Below are positions 18,697 through 29,359 of a DNA stretch of 34,492 nt, in pieces. Under the pieces are notes generated by a model. The model saw nothing but the letters and a program-made list of their open reading frames with translations. It had not been told where the DNA came from and did not search any database. Both the position numbers and the translations under genes were made by a program. Source of the stretch: Marinosulfonomonas sp. (lineage in GTDB: Bacteria; Pseudomonadota; Alphaproteobacteria; Rhodobacterales; Rhodobacteraceae); NCBI GenBank assembly GCA_026989405.1, contig JALSJL010000015.1, positions 1 through 34,492 on the forward strand, written 5' to 3'. Position 1 is the stretch's first letter, and each line of letters starts with the position of its first letter.

Positions 18697-20604
18697 ATGA
18701 ACAGCCGCAAGATCGATGCAACCGCAAAGACGCAGCGTGCTTCTGCCCTGTCCTGGCGGTGGGTGGTCATGGGGTTTTCCCTGCTGTTCGTCGCGCTGGT
18801 CTGGGCCGCGCAGGCGCGGGCGCAGGAAACCACGGTTTCACACGGGTTCAAACGCTTTGGCGAGTTGAAATACCCGGCCGACATGGCCCACCTCGACTAT
18901 GTGAACCCGGATGCCCCGAAGGGTGGAGAAATCGCGGTCTGGACGCAGGGCACCTTCGACAGTTTCAACTCGTATGCGCGCAAGGGAACGGCGGTCTGGG
19001 GCGCAACGATCGGCATCGAGCGCCTGATGACCAGCACCGCGGATGAGATCGGCTCCAGCTACTGCCTGCTTTGCGAGTCGATTGAATATCCGGAAGATCA
19101 TTCCTGGGTCATTTTCCATCTGCGCGATGACGTCAAGTTCGCCGATGGCACGTCAATGACGGCCGAAGACGTGGCCTTCACCCACAATCTGACCATGGAA
19201 CAGGCGCTGGAGTCCTTCCGCGAAGGGGTCAAGCGCATCATCTCGGGGGTCGAAGTGATCGATCCGCTGACCGTCAAGTTCACTTTCGTGCCGGACAGCC
19301 CGAAGTTCGACCGCATTGACCAGGCCGGCGCGACATCGGTCATGTCAAAGGCGTGGTTCGAAAAGACCGGCCACCGGCTTGATGAAACCAGCGATGAGCC
19401 GTTCATGGGCACCGGCCCCTATGTGCTCGACAGTTTTGAATTCAACGAGCGTGTGATCTACAAGCGCAACCCGGACTACTGGGGGGAAAACCATCCGCTG
19501 AATATCGGACGCAACAACTTCGACACGATCAGGGTCGAATATTTCGCCGACAGCAACGCCGCCTTCGAAGGCTTCAAGGCCGGCGCCTATACATTCCGCA
19601 TTGAAAACTCGTCCAAGCAATGGGCGACCGGTTATGACTTTCCGGCGCTTGAAAAGGGATGGGTGGTGAAGGGCGAACTGCCCGACGGCACCATGGCCTC
19701 GGGTCAGGCATTCATCATCAACCTGCGTCGCGAAAAGTTCCAGGACCCCCGCGTGCGTGAGGCGATTGGCCTGATGTTCAACTTCGAATGGTCGAACGAA
19801 AGCCTGTTCTTCGGGCTGTATGAGCGGATCAATTCCTTCGTTGAAAACAGCTACCTGGAGCCGATGGGGCCGCCGTCTGACGCCGAACTCAAGGTGCTGG
19901 AACCGATCGCCGATCTGCTGCCGCCCGGCGTTCTGGACAGCGAGCCGGTGATGGCGCCGGTGTCGCGCGCCGATCAGGCCTTTGACCGGGCCAATGCCCG
20001 CAAGGCCGGCAAGCTGCTGGACGAAGCGGGCTGGACCGTGGGCGATGACGGCATGCGCCGCAATGCGGCCGGCGAGACGCTGAAGGTAGAGTTCCTGCAA
20101 CGCTCCCCGGCGTTTGACCGGATCGTCAACCCTTACGTCGACAACCTGCGCAAGATTGGCGTCGATGCCAGGCTTGACCGGGTCGATAATGCGCAATGGG
20201 TCGATCGGCGCTATGCCTTCGATTACGATACGGTCAATGACAGCATGGCGCTTGGCTATGAGCCCGGCTCGGGGCTGGCGCAGATGTTGGGCTCGGCCGA
20301 TGCCGACGTGTCGGTGTTCAACTCGCCCGGGCTCAAGAACGAAGCCGTGGACGCGCTGATCGAGGTGATCCGGCGCGCCGAAACCAAGGAAGAGCTGGAC
20401 CCGGCGGTCTCGGCGCTTGACCGCGTGCTGCGCGCCATCCGTTTCTGGGTGCCGCAATGGTACAAGGACGTGCACACCGTGGCCTATTACGACATGTTCG
20501 AATACCCCGAACCGCTGCCGCCTTATGACCTTGGCTACCTCGACTTCTGGTGGGTCAATGCCGACAAGGCCGCGGCGCTCAAGGCCGCCGGCGCCTTTCA
20601 GTAG
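18697..20604 (+). CDS. yejA: Peptide ABC transporter substrate-binding protein (YejA-like)
   Basis: Start MNSRKIDATAKTQRAS with hydrophobic signal; SBP_bac_5 features HLRDDVKFADGTSMTAEDVAFT and FMGTGPYVL. Confidence 0.92.
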   Translation: MNSRKIDATAKTQRASALSWRWVVMGFSLLFVALVWAAQARAQETTVSHGFKRFGELKYPADMAHLDYVNPDAPKGGEIAVWTQGTFDSFNSYARKGTAVWGATIGIERLMTSTADEIGSSYCLLCESIEYPEDHSWVIFHLRDDVKFADGTSMTAEDVAFTHNLTMEQALESFREGVKRIISGVEVIDPLTVKFTFVPDSPKFDRIDQAGATSVMSKAWFEKTGHRLDETSDEPFMGTGPYVLDSFEFNERVIYKRNPDYWGENHPLNIGRNNFDTIRVEYFADSNAAFEGFKAGAYTFRIENSSKQWATGYDFPALEKGWVVKGELPDGTMASGQAFIINLRREKFQDPRVREAIGLMFNFEWSNESLFFGLYERINSFVENSYLEPMGPPSDAELKVLEPIADLLPPGVLDSEPVMAPVSRADQAFDRANARKAGKLLDEAGWTVGDDGMRRNAAGETLKVEFLQRSPAFDRIVNPYVDNLRKIGVDARLDRVDNAQWVDRRYAFDYDTVNDSMALGYEPGSGLAQMLGSADADVSVFNSPGLKNEAVDALIEVIRRAETKEELDPAVSALDRVLRAIRFWVPQWYKDVHTVAYYDMFEYPEPLPPYDLGYLDFWWVNADKAAALKAAGAFQ

Positions 20605-20629
20605 CGGCTGAACAGGCAGGTCGCGTCGC

Positions 20630-21727
20630 ATGGGCGCCTATATCGTTCGCAGGCTGCTGCTGATCATCCCCACGCTTCTCGGGATCATGATCATCAACTT
20701 CACCCTGACCCAGTTCGTTCCCGGCGGGCCGGTCGAGCAGATCATCGCCCAGATGCAGGGCGAAGGCGACGTGTTCGAAACCATTGCCGGCGGGGCGACG
20801 GAAACCAGGGGCAACGTGGCGCTCGGTGACAACGCCCTGTCGACGAAATACATCGGCGCTCGCGGCTTGCCGGAAGAATTCATCGCCGAGCTGGAAAAGC
20901 AGTTCGGCTTCGACAAGCCGCCGCTCGAGCGCTTTTTGAACATGATGTGGAACTACATCCGCTTCGATTTCGGCGAAAGCTACTTTCGCTCGGAAAAGGT
21001 GCTTTCGCTGGTCTGGGACAAGCTGCCGGTCTCGATCACGCTGGGGCTGTGGTCCACGCTCATCGCCTATCTGGTGTCGATCCCGCTTGGCATCCGAAAG
21101 GCGGTAAAGGACGGCTCGCGCTTTGACACCTGGACCAGTGCGCTGATCATCGTGGGCTATGCCATTCCGGGGTTCCTGTTTGCGATCCTGCTGCTCGTTC
21201 TGTTTGCCGGCGGCAGCTACTGGCAGATATTCCCGCTGCGCGGCCTGACATCAAGCAACTGGGAAGAATTGTCGTTGCTCGGCAAGGTCGGCGACTATTT
21301 CTGGCACATTACCCTGCCGGTGCTCGCCAGTTCGATATCGGGTTTCGCCACGCTGACCCTGCTCACCAAGAACTCGTTTCTCGACGAGATCAAGAAGCAA
21401 TACGTGATCACGGCGCGCGCCAAGGGCCTGTCCGAGCGTCGCGTGCTTTACGGTCACGTCTTTCGCAACGCCATGCTGATCGTGATTGCGGGATTTCCGG
21501 CCCTTTTCATCGGCATCTTCTTCGGCGGCTCGGTAATCATCGAAACCCTGTTCTCGCTTGACGGGCTGGGCCGGCTCGGGTTTGAGGCAGCGCTGGCGCG
21601 CGACTATCCGATCATCTTCGGCACGTTGTTCTTCTTCGGCCTGATCGGCCTGTTGATCGGTATCCTCAGCGACCTGATGTATGTTTTCGTCGATCCGCGC
21701 ATCGACTTTGACGTCCGAGAAACCTGA
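20630..21727 (+). CDS. yejB: Microcin C / peptide ABC transporter permease YejB
   Basis: [44 protein letters not shown]; permease EAA region [23 protein letters not shown]. Confidence 0.95.
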   Translation: MGAYIVRRLLLIIPTLLGIMIINFTLTQFVPGGPVEQIIAQMQGEGDVFETIAGGATETRGNVALGDNALSTKYIGARGLPEEFIAELEKQFGFDKPPLERFLNMMWNYIRFDFGESYFRSEKVLSLVWDKLPVSITLGLWSTLIAYLVSIPLGIRKAVKDGSRFDTWTSALIIVGYAIPGFLFAILLLVLFAGGSYWQIFPLRGLTSSNWEELSLLGKVGDYFWHITLPVLASSISGFATLTLLTKNSFLDEIKKQYVITARAKGLSERRVLYGHVFRNAMLIVIAGFPALFIGIFFGGSVIIETLFSLDGLGRLGFEAALARDYPIIFGTLFFFGLIGLLIGILSDLMYVFVDPRIDFDVRET

Positions 21728-22911
21728 TGGCCGGTTTCCCGGAACATATCCCCACGGAACTGGCCAGGCCGTTGCCCGGGCCGGAGCATCGGCCGGGACG
21801 CCGGGCGCGCCTGTCGCCGCTCAACCAGCGCCGCTGGCGCAATTTCAAGCGTAACCGCCGTGCCCTGTGGTCGCTCTGGATATTTTCGATCCTGTTCGGC
21901 CTGTCGCTCTTTGCCGAGTTCATCGCCAACGACAAGCCGATCCTCGTCAGCTACCGGGGCGAATTGCGGATGCCGATCTTCAGGTTCTACCCGGAAACCG
22001 CCTTCGGCGGCGACTTCAGGACCGAGGCAATCTATCGCGACCCCGAGGTGCAGTGCCTGATCGTGACAGGCGGCCTGCCCGAATGCTGGGATGATCCCGA
22101 GACCCTCATTCGCGACGCGCAGGATGGCGAGGTGGCGGGGCAGGCGATCGAAAAGGGCTGGATGATCTGGCCGCCGATCCGCTCCAGCTACCAGACCCTG
22201 TCCAATGAAGCGGGCGTGGCGCCGGCGCCCCCCTCGCGCGCTCACCTGCTGGGCACCGACGACACCAAGCGCGACGTGCTGGCACGCGTGATCTACGGCT
22301 TCCGCCTGTCGATCATCTTCGCCATTCTCGTCACCGTCTCGACCTCGATCATCGGCATCGCCGCGGGCGCAGTGCAGGGCTATTTCGGCGGCTGGACCGA
22401 CCTGATTTTCCAGCGCGCGCTGGAAATCTGGGGGTCGACCCCTTCGCTTTACGTGATCATCATCCTGTTTGCGATCCTCGAGCGCAGCTTCTGGGTGCTG
22501 GTCTTCGTCACCGTTCTGTTCGGCTGGCCGGCTCTGGTGGGCGTTGTGCGCGCCGAGTTTCTGCGCGCGCGCAACTTCGAATATGTGCGCGCCGCCCGTG
22601 CGCTTGGGGTTTCCAACCGCACGATCATGTTCCGCCACATGCTCCCCAACGCGATGGTGGCCACCGTCACCTTGCTCCCGTTCCTGATCACCGGCGCCAT
22701 CGGCGGGCTTGCCGGGCTTGACTTTCTGGGCTTCGGGCTGCCCTCCTCGGCGCCGTCGCTGGGTGAGCTGACCTTGCAGGCCAAGCAGAACCTGCAGGCC
22801 CCCTGGCTTGGCTTCACCGCGTTTTTCACCTATGCCATCATGCTGTCGCTGCTGGTCTTCATCTTCGAAGGCGTGCGCGACGCGTTCGATCCGCGAAAGA
22901 CATTCCAATGA
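21727..22911 (+). CDS. yejE: ABC transporter permease YejE
   Basis: SPLNQRRWRNFKRNRRALWSLWIFSILF, LLGTDDTKRDVLARVIYGFR and EAA region AARALGVSNRTIMFRHMLPNA. Confidence 0.95.
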   Translation: MAGFPEHIPTELARPLPGPEHRPGRRARLSPLNQRRWRNFKRNRRALWSLWIFSILFGLSLFAEFIANDKPILVSYRGELRMPIFRFYPETAFGGDFRTEAIYRDPEVQCLIVTGGLPECWDDPETLIRDAQDGEVAGQAIEKGWMIWPPIRSSYQTLSNEAGVAPAPPSRAHLLGTDDTKRDVLARVIYGFRLSIIFAILVTVSTSIIGIAAGAVQGYFGGWTDLIFQRALEIWGSTPSLYVIIILFAILERSFWVLVFVTVLFGWPALVGVVRAEFLRARNFEYVRAARALGVSNRTIMFRHMLPNAMVATVTLLPFLITGAIGGLAGLDFLGFGLPSSAPSLGELTLQAKQNLQAPWLGFTAFFTYAIMLSLLVFIFEGVRDAFDPRKTFQ

Positions 22912-24494
22912 ACACGGTTCTCGAGGTGAAGAACCTGTCGGTTTCCTTCCGCCAGGACGGCCAGCTGCATCCGGCGGTGCGCCAGGTCTCCTTCACCGTC
23001 GGCAAGGGCGAAACCGTGGCGCTTGTCGGCGAAAGCGGCTCGGGCAAGTCGGTCACGGCCCTGTCCACCGTGTCGCTGCTGGGCGACAGCGCGCGTGTCG
23101 AAGGGTCCGTGACCTACAAGGGCGAAGAGCTCATCGGCGCGCCCGAAAAGCGGCTGATGGCGGTGCGCGGCAACGACATTTCCTTTATCTTCCAGGAACC
23201 GATGACCTCGCTCAACCCGCTGCACACGCTGGAAAAACAGCTGGCCGAAAGCCTGGCGCTGCACCAGGGCATTGCCGGCCCGCAGGCGCGCGGCAAGGTG
23301 ATCGAACTGCTGGAAAAGGTCGGCATCGACCAGCCCGAATCGCGCCTCGGGGCCTATCCGCACCAGCTTTCCGGCGGCCAGCGTCAGCGGGTGATGATCG
23401 CGATGGCGCTGGCCAACGGCCCGGACCTGCTGATCGCGGATGAGCCGACAACGGCGCTCGATGTCACCATCCAGGCGCAAATTCTCGACCTTCTGGCCGA
23501 GCTGAAATCGGCCGAGAACATGTCGATGCTGTTCATCACCCACGACCTTGCCATCGTGCGCCGGATCGCCGACAGGGTCTGCGTCATGCAGGATGGCGAG
23601 ATTGTCGAACAGGGTCCGACCGAGGAAATTTTCACCAACCCGCGCCACCCCTACACCGTGAAGTTGCTCAGTGCCGAATCCGCCGGCGGGCCGGGGCCCG
23701 TGCCCGAAAATGCCCGGGAAATCGTGCGCACCGAGGCCCTGCGCATCTGGTTCCCGATCCAGCGCGGGCTTCTCAAGCGCACGGTCGGCCATGTGAAAGC
23801 GGTGAACGCCGCGACGCTTTCCGTGCACGAGGGGGAAACCCTTGGCATTGTTGGCGAAAGCGGTTCCGGCAAGACCACCCTGGCGCTCGCGATCATGCGC
23901 CTGATCGCCTCGGAAGGGCCGATCGTCTTTCAGGGTCAGGATATCCAGGGCTGGAAATCAAGGCGCCTGCGCCCGCTGCGCCGGCACATGCAGATCGTGT
24001 TTCAGGATCCGTATGGCTCGCTCAGCCCGCGCATGACGTGCGAAGAAGTCATCGCCGAAGGCCTTTCGATCCACGCGATCGACCCGACACGCGACCGGCG
24101 CGAAATGGTCGCCGAGATCATGGAAGAAGTCGGGCTCGACCCGGCCACCATGCACCGCTACCCGCACGAGTTTTCCGGCGGCCAGCGCCAGCGCATCGCC
24201 ATTGCGCGCGCCATGATCTTGCGCCCGCGCCTTGTGGTGCTCGATGAACCCACCTCGGCGCTCGACATGACGGTGCAGGTCCAGATCGTCGACCTCCTGC
24301 GCCAGCTTCAGGCGCGCCACAAGCTGGCCTACCTGTTCATCAGCCACGACCTCAAGGTGGTGCGTGCCCTCAGCCACAGGGTGATGGTCATGAAAAACGG
24401 CGACATCGTTGAGCAGGGCCCCGTCGAGCAGGTCTTTGCAGCCCCGAAATCAGACTATACCCGCACCCTGATGAAGGCCGCTTTCCTCGCCTGA
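22908..24494 (+). CDS. yejF: ABC transporter ATP-binding protein YejF (two fused ABC domains)
   Basis: Two Walker A motifs ([18 protein letters not shown]), two [16 protein letters not shown] signatures; ATGA overlap with yejE. Confidence 0.95.
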   Translation: MNTVLEVKNLSVSFRQDGQLHPAVRQVSFTVGKGETVALVGESGSGKSVTALSTVSLLGDSARVEGSVTYKGEELIGAPEKRLMAVRGNDISFIFQEPMTSLNPLHTLEKQLAESLALHQGIAGPQARGKVIELLEKVGIDQPESRLGAYPHQLSGGQRQRVMIAMALANGPDLLIADEPTTALDVTIQAQILDLLAELKSAENMSMLFITHDLAIVRRIADRVCVMQDGEIVEQGPTEEIFTNPRHPYTVKLLSAESAGGPGPVPENAREIVRTEALRIWFPIQRGLLKRTVGHVKAVNAATLSVHEGETLGIVGESGSGKTTLALAIMRLIASEGPIVFQGQDIQGWKSRRLRPLRRHMQIVFQDPYGSLSPRMTCEEVIAEGLSIHAIDPTRDRREMVAEIMEEVGLDPATMHRYPHEFSGGQRQRIAIARAMILRPRLVVLDEPTSALDMTVQVQIVDLLRQLQARHKLAYLFISHDLKVVRALSHRVMVMKNGDIVEQGPVEQVFAAPKSDYTRTLMKAAFLA

Positions 24495-24510
24495 GCAACC
24501 CGCGGCCCGG

Positions 24511-24544
24511 CTTCATCTTGCCCCAAATACTCCCGCCGGAGGCA
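24511..24544. repeat. Short motif resembling a dispersed Rhodobacteraceae intergenic sequence
   Basis: CTTCATCTTGCCCCAAATACTCCCGCCGGAGGCA; resembles a motif I recall as recurrent downstream of genes in this family. Single copy in this window. Confidence 0.4.
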
Positions 24545-24552
24545 AACCTGAA

Positions 24553-24570
24553 CGCCCCCGAACGGGGGCG
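24553..24570. repeat. Intergenic hairpin between convergent yejF and the D,D-carboxypeptidase gene
   Basis: CGCCCCCG-AA-CGGGGGCG perfect 8-bp arms. Confidence 0.6.
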
Positions 24571-24578
24571 TGAGGACC

Positions 24579-24601
24579 AAAAAATCGCGCCGCCAGGCGC
24601 G
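24579..24601 (-). terminator. Rho-independent terminator of the D,D-carboxypeptidase gene
   Basis: Minus strand: CGCGCC-TGGC-GGCGCG-A-TTTTTT. Confidence 0.8.
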
Positions 24602-24623
24602 TCATTCCTGTTTCTTGCCCGCG

Positions 24624-26045
24624 TCAGCCGGGCCCGATCGGCGTGCACTGCACGGCGCGCGCTTCCAGCCGCCGGCAGGCAAGTGCCGCCATGTCCTTTG
24701 ACAGCCCGACAAAGTTGGCCTCATAACCACGCCGGCTCTTGACAACCTTGCGCAAGGCTTCATCCAGCGTTCCAAGCTCGTTCAACGCGGTGCGCAACAA
24801 GATGCGCTCTGCTTCGAACCGCGTATTGAAAGAGCCGACGTTGATGCCCCACAAACGGCCGCCCGAGGTTGATATTCTGGTGACGACTTCCGGGGCCTCC
24901 AGTTCCTGCGGCAGGATGTTGGCGTCCATCGCAGCCAGGGTCGTGCTGCCGGGGCGGGCGATCGGCGCAACGCCCGGGTCGACCGACGCCAGGGTCGCTG
25001 TCCGGGGCGCCGTGCCGGCCTCGGCCAGCGCAGTTTCAATATCCTGTGCCATGGCCAGCAACAGCTCTTCGGACAGAACCGGCGCGTTGCCGTCGGGCCG
25101 CGCCATCGGGCGAAGGCTGGTTGTCACGGCACGAACCAGGTTTCTGGTGGGCGCAATGCGTCCGCGGTCCGTGCCATAAGCCGGGCGGGGCGGTTTGTTG
25201 ACTGCGGCACGCTGCGGTGCGCGCCGAAACCCGAGATCCAGCAACTCGGCCACCTTGGCATTTCGCGAAGTTGTCGAAACGCCGCCAAAGACCGTGGCGA
25301 TGATCCTTTTGCTGCCGCGTCGTGCGGAAGCGACAAGGTTGAAGCCCGCCGCGTTCGTATAGCCGGTCTTGATGCCATCGGCGCCGCGGTAACTGCTCAG
25401 AAACCGGCGGTTGGTGTTGGAGACCTTGCGCACGCCGGCATCGGTCGTGATGCGCGAAAACAGGTTGTAATATTCCGGATAGTCGAAAAACAGGTGCCGT
25501 CCGAGCGTTGTCATGTCCCGGGCGGTCGAAAGATGGCCCCGTTCGGTCAGCCCGTTTGCATTCTTGAAGGTCGTGCGCGACATGCCCAGAGCCTTGGCGG
25601 TCCGGTTCATTCGCCGGGCAAAGGCGGCCTCCGAACCCTCGATGGCAATCCCGATGGCGGTTGCCGCATCATTTGCCGATTTCACGGCCGCGGCGCGGAT
25701 CAGATAGCGCAGCTTGATCTTCTGCCCGGCTCTCAGCCCCAGTTTCGATGGCGGCTCATTTGCCGCCTGGCGGGTGATCGTCACAACGCTATCGAGGGAT
25801 ATTTCGCCATTCCGGATGGCTTCGAACGCAATGTAAAGCGTCATCATCTTTGTCAGAGATGCCGGATGCAACCGGGTGTCGGCGTTGCGCGAATGCAGAA
25901 CCTCACCCGTGCGTGCATCGATTACCATCGCGGCATAGGGCGCAGAATGCGCCTTCAGTGGTGGCAACAATGCCAACACAGTCATAGCCAACAAGAATAG
26001 CCCGAAACGGGCAATCTGCCCCAGACGCTTTTCCACGTCGCTCAC
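24624..26045 (-). CDS. D-alanyl-D-alanine carboxypeptidase with C-terminal SPOR domain
   Basis: SxxK ASLTKMMTLYIAFEAI, SAN motif KSANDAATAIG and KTG motif GIKTGYTNAAGFNLV; C-terminal SPOR-like WGINVGSFNTRFEAERIL; likely GTG start at 26045. Confidence 0.9.
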   Translation of the reverse strand: MSDVEKRLGQIARFGLFLLAMTVLALLPPLKAHSAPYAAMVIDARTGEVLHSRNADTRLHPASLTKMMTLYIAFEAIRNGEISLDSVVTITRQAANEPPSKLGLRAGQKIKLRYLIRAAAVKSANDAATAIGIAIEGSEAAFARRMNRTAKALGMSRTTFKNANGLTERGHLSTARDMTTLGRHLFFDYPEYYNLFSRITTDAGVRKVSNTNRRFLSSYRGADGIKTGYTNAAGFNLVASARRGSKRIIATVFGGVSTTSRNAKVAELLDLGFRRAPQRAAVNKPPRPAYGTDRGRIAPTRNLVRAVTTSLRPMARPDGNAPVLSEELLLAMAQDIETALAEAGTAPRTATLASVDPGVAPIARPGSTTLAAMDANILPQELEAPEVVTRISTSGGRLWGINVGSFNTRFEAERILLRTALNELGTLDEALRKVVKSRRGYEANFVGLSKDMAALACRRLEARAVQCTPIGPG

Positions 26046-26225
26046 CTTTACTGCCTCATGTGCCGGGATCTTTTGCCCCTGGCATTCGTTTTGTTTGCGC
26101 GACACTAGCACAGGCGTCTGAATCGGAAAATACCCAAATTTCAATAAGATTCCCGATGATCTGAATGTCGCCTATCTACATATGGTATCCGGGTGGCTCC
26201 GCCATACAAGATGCGACGAGCGCAA

Positions 26226-26924
26226 TCACAAATCGCCAATGAGCGATGTCAACTGGTCCAGCCGGTCGATCCGGTGAAACCGCGCGTGGCCTTCGGGGGG
26301 GCGGGCGATTTCGAGTTGCCAAGTCAGATCATGGGGCACATGCACGCCCCATGCGCCCGCTTCCAGCGCCGGCAACACATCGGAGCGCATCGAATTGCCG
26401 ACCATCAGCGCGCGCTCGGGGCCGTCACCACGCCGCCTGAAGATGTCATCATAGGCCGCCGCCGTCTTGTGGGACAGTATCTCGACACCGTCAAACAACT
26501 CGCCCAGCCCGGATTGCGCAAGTTTGCGTTCCTGGTCCAGCAGGTCGCCCTTGGTGATGAGAAGCACCCGGAAGCTGTCTGACAGCCCGATCACGGTGTC
26601 GCGGACACCCGGCAGCAGTTCGATGGGGTGGCTGAGCATATCCTGCCCGGCCTCGATCAGTTCCCGGATCAGGGATGCGGGCACCTTTTCATTTGTGACC
26701 TCTATGGCGGTCTCGATCATCGACAGGACAAACCCCTTGACGCCGAACCCGTAGCGCCCGAGATTGCGCCGCTCCGAGGCGAGAAGCCGCTCGGACAGAT
26801 GGTCCGGGTCGGCGAAATCGGCAAGCAGCTCTGCGAATCGCTCTTGCGTCATGCGGAAAAACTGTTCGTTTTCCCACAATGTATCGTCGGCATCGAAACC
26901 AATTGTTGTCAGATTTGCGCTCAT
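26226..26924 (-). CDS. HAD family hydrolase
   Basis: [15 protein letters not shown] (motif I), LLITKGD (motif II), [24 protein letters not shown] (motif IV). Confidence 0.92.
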   Translation of the reverse strand: MSANLTTIGFDADDTLWENEQFFRMTQERFAELLADFADPDHLSERLLASERRNLGRYGFGVKGFVLSMIETAIEVTNEKVPASLIRELIEAGQDMLSHPIELLPGVRDTVIGLSDSFRVLLITKGDLLDQERKLAQSGLGELFDGVEILSHKTAAAYDDIFRRRGDGPERALMVGNSMRSDVLPALEAGAWGVHVPHDLTWQLEIARPPEGHARFHRIDRLDQLTSLIGDL

Positions 26925-27054
26925 GGGTTTCCAGAATTGGTCAAATGCTCGCAGCCCCCTTTTCAGTGGCTGCAATCAGCCTATATATTCCAACTTGAAA
27001 AAGACAAGCAGGCCCTGCCCGGAGCATTTACAGTTGAGCGTGGTCACAATTTCA

Positions 27055-27375
27055 ATGTCGAGCGACAAGGACACCCCCGGAACCGACCTTGGGGTGGTCA
27101 CCCAGGTGCGGCCGAAAACCAAGCGGCCGCCACTTTACAAGGTCTTGCTGCTGAATGACGATTTCACGCCGATGGAATTTGTCGTTCACGTTCTGGAACG
27201 CTTTTTTGGCCTGTCCAACGCCCAGGCCATTGAAATCATGTTGACCGTGCACAAGAAGGGCGTGGCCCTGGTTGGGGTGTTTTCGCATGAAATTGCGGAA
27301 ACCAAGGTAAATCAGGTCATGGATTTTGCCCGCCAGCATCAACACCCGCTGCAATGCACCATGGAAAAGGAATAG
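27055..27375 (+). CDS. clpS: ATP-dependent Clp protease adaptor ClpS
   Basis: [27 protein letters not shown]...[24 protein letters not shown]. Confidence 0.96.
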   Translation: MSSDKDTPGTDLGVVTQVRPKTKRPPLYKVLLLNDDFTPMEFVVHVLERFFGLSNAQAIEIMLTVHKKGVALVGVFSHEIAETKVNQVMDFARQHQHPLQCTMEKE

Positions 27376-27393
27376 CGCGTTCGCGCGCGAATC

Positions 27394-28425
27394 ATGGGCC
27401 GGTCACGTTTTTCATCCGCACTTCTGGCGGGGGCCGTGGAATTGCCTCAGACCGGCCAGATTGCCGTGTTTCGCCCCTCTGGCGAACAGGATCTGTCGGC
27501 GCTTGATGCCGCTCGTGTGCAGATCATCCATGGGTTTTATCCGCATCACGAGGCGTGGCGGTCGCGCGGCTATCGCGTTGCCGTCGAGGCTTCCGGCAGC
27601 CATGACGCCGGGGTCGTGTTCCTGCCGCGCGCAAAGGCGCAGGCGCGCGATCTGATTGCGCGGGCCGCGGATTGCTCGCAGTCCGGCATTGTCATCGTTG
27701 ACGGGCAAAAGACCGATGGCGTTGATTCCATCCTCAAGGCCTGCCGCAAGGCCGGCGCCCGCGTCAGCGAGGTGTTTTCCAAGGCGCACGGGAAGACGTT
27801 TTCGTTCACAGGGGGCGACTTTTCCGGCTGGCGGGCCCCGGCGCAACTGGACATCGAAGCGGGGTTCGTCACGGCGCCCGGGGTGTTTTCGGCCGATGGG
27901 ATCGACACGGGGTCGGCGCTTCTGGCCGCCGCGATGCAGGGGCAGCTGAAAGGCCGGGTGTGTGATCTTGGGGCCGGCTGGGGGTATCTTTCGCGCAAGG
28001 TTCTGTCTTCGGAAAAAGTGACCGAGTGCCACCTGGTCGAAGCCGAACATGCGGCATTGGAATGCGCGCGGCACAATATAGACGACGCGCGCGCGCAATT
28101 TCACTGGGCTGATGCCACGCAGTTTTCCGGGGCCGGAGATTTTGATCACGTCGTGACCAACCCGCCCTTCCATGTGGGCCGCGCAGCCGATGCCAGCCTG
28201 GGGCAGGGCTTCATTGCCGCCGCCGCGCGGCTGCTTGGCCGTCGCGGCACGCTCTGGCTGGTGGCAAACCGGCATTTGCCGTATGAAAGGGAACTGGCGG
28301 CGGCCTTTGGTGAGGTCGCCGAACTCGGTGGTGACGGATCATTCAAGGTGTTGCGGGCCTCGAGACCGCACGGGGCAGGGGGCCGGGGCCCGCAATCAAC
28401 AGGCAGAAAACAGGTGCTGACATGA
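27394..28425 (+). CDS. Class I SAM-dependent methyltransferase (RsmC/RlmG-like)
   Basis: GRVCDLGAGWGYLSRKVL motif I and VTNPPFHVGRAAD (NPPF) motif; N-terminal degenerate MTase domain. Confidence 0.88.
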   Translation: MGRSRFSSALLAGAVELPQTGQIAVFRPSGEQDLSALDAARVQIIHGFYPHHEAWRSRGYRVAVEASGSHDAGVVFLPRAKAQARDLIARAADCSQSGIVIVDGQKTDGVDSILKACRKAGARVSEVFSKAHGKTFSFTGGDFSGWRAPAQLDIEAGFVTAPGVFSADGIDTGSALLAAAMQGQLKGRVCDLGAGWGYLSRKVLSSEKVTECHLVEAEHAALECARHNIDDARAQFHWADATQFSGAGDFDHVVTNPPFHVGRAADASLGQGFIAAAARLLGRRGTLWLVANRHLPYERELAAAFGEVAELGGDGSFKVLRASRPHGAGGRGPQSTGRKQVLT

Positions 28426-29234
28426 CGTTCTCAATCGCCGGAAAAACCGCCATCGTGACCGGCGCGGCAAACGGAATTGGGCTGGCCATTGCGCGCCATT
28501 TCGCGTCGCAGGGCGCAAATGTCATGCTGGCCGACATGGATGAGGAACGCCTGGCCGATGAGGTGGGCACGGGGGCTGACGACGACAGCGGCAACATGCA
28601 GGTCTTTGCGGGCGATCTGCGCAAGAAGCTGACGCAGGCCAACCTCTTGTCGGCGACAATCGATGCGTTCGATCGCGTCGACATCCTTGTGAACGCCTCG
28701 CGCCAGGTCATGACGTCCGATCCCTTTGATCTGGACGACAAGTCGCTTGATGTGCTCTTGAAGCAGAACCTGCTCAGCGGTTACCGGCTCAGCCAGACGG
28801 TTTCCAGGCGGATGATTCTCCAGGCCGAAAAGGACGACAATCAAGACGGTCCGGTGGGCAGCATCATCAACATTTCCTCGATCGCCTCGCAGCGCGTGCA
28901 TCCGGACCTTCTGGCCTATTCCGTTTCAAGCGCCGCGCTGAACCAGTTGACACGCGCGCTGGCGGTGGTTCTGGCACCCAGGAGAATCCGGGTGAACGCG
29001 GTGGCTCTGGGGTCGGTCATGAGCGCCAGTCTGCGTGACGCCCTGTCCAGCGGTGATGAAGCGCGCGAAGACATCATCGGCCATACCCCGCTCGGGCGCA
29101 TCGCGGCGGCGTCGGAACTGGCCGAGCCGGTGCAGTTTCTGGCGTCCGATGCATCGAACTTCATAACCGGTCAGATCCTGACCGCCGATGGCGGGCGCAC
29201 GCTGCTGGATGTCGTGGATACCCCGGCGCACTAG
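28422..29234 (+). CDS. SDR family oxidoreductase (divergent active site)
   Basis: TGAANGIGLAIARHFASQGANVMLADMD Rossmann motif; NISSIAS; YSVSS replaces YxxxK; ATGA overlap with the upstream gene. Confidence 0.88.
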   Translation: MTFSIAGKTAIVTGAANGIGLAIARHFASQGANVMLADMDEERLADEVGTGADDDSGNMQVFAGDLRKKLTQANLLSATIDAFDRVDILVNASRQVMTSDPFDLDDKSLDVLLKQNLLSGYRLSQTVSRRMILQAEKDDNQDGPVGSIINISSIASQRVHPDLLAYSVSSAALNQLTRALAVVLAPRRIRVNAVALGSVMSASLRDALSSGDEAREDIIGHTPLGRIAAASELAEPVQFLASDASNFITGQILTADGGRTLLDVVDTPAH

Positions 29235-29359
29235 CTGGGGTCGCCCTCGCGGTCCACGTTGCGCGGCTGTATGGCCAATGGACGCCTGGTCGACAAGCAG
29301 CGCCATATCCATGGCGGTTGCGGTCATGCCGATTTCAAACGAATTGAGCAGAGAGGCCC

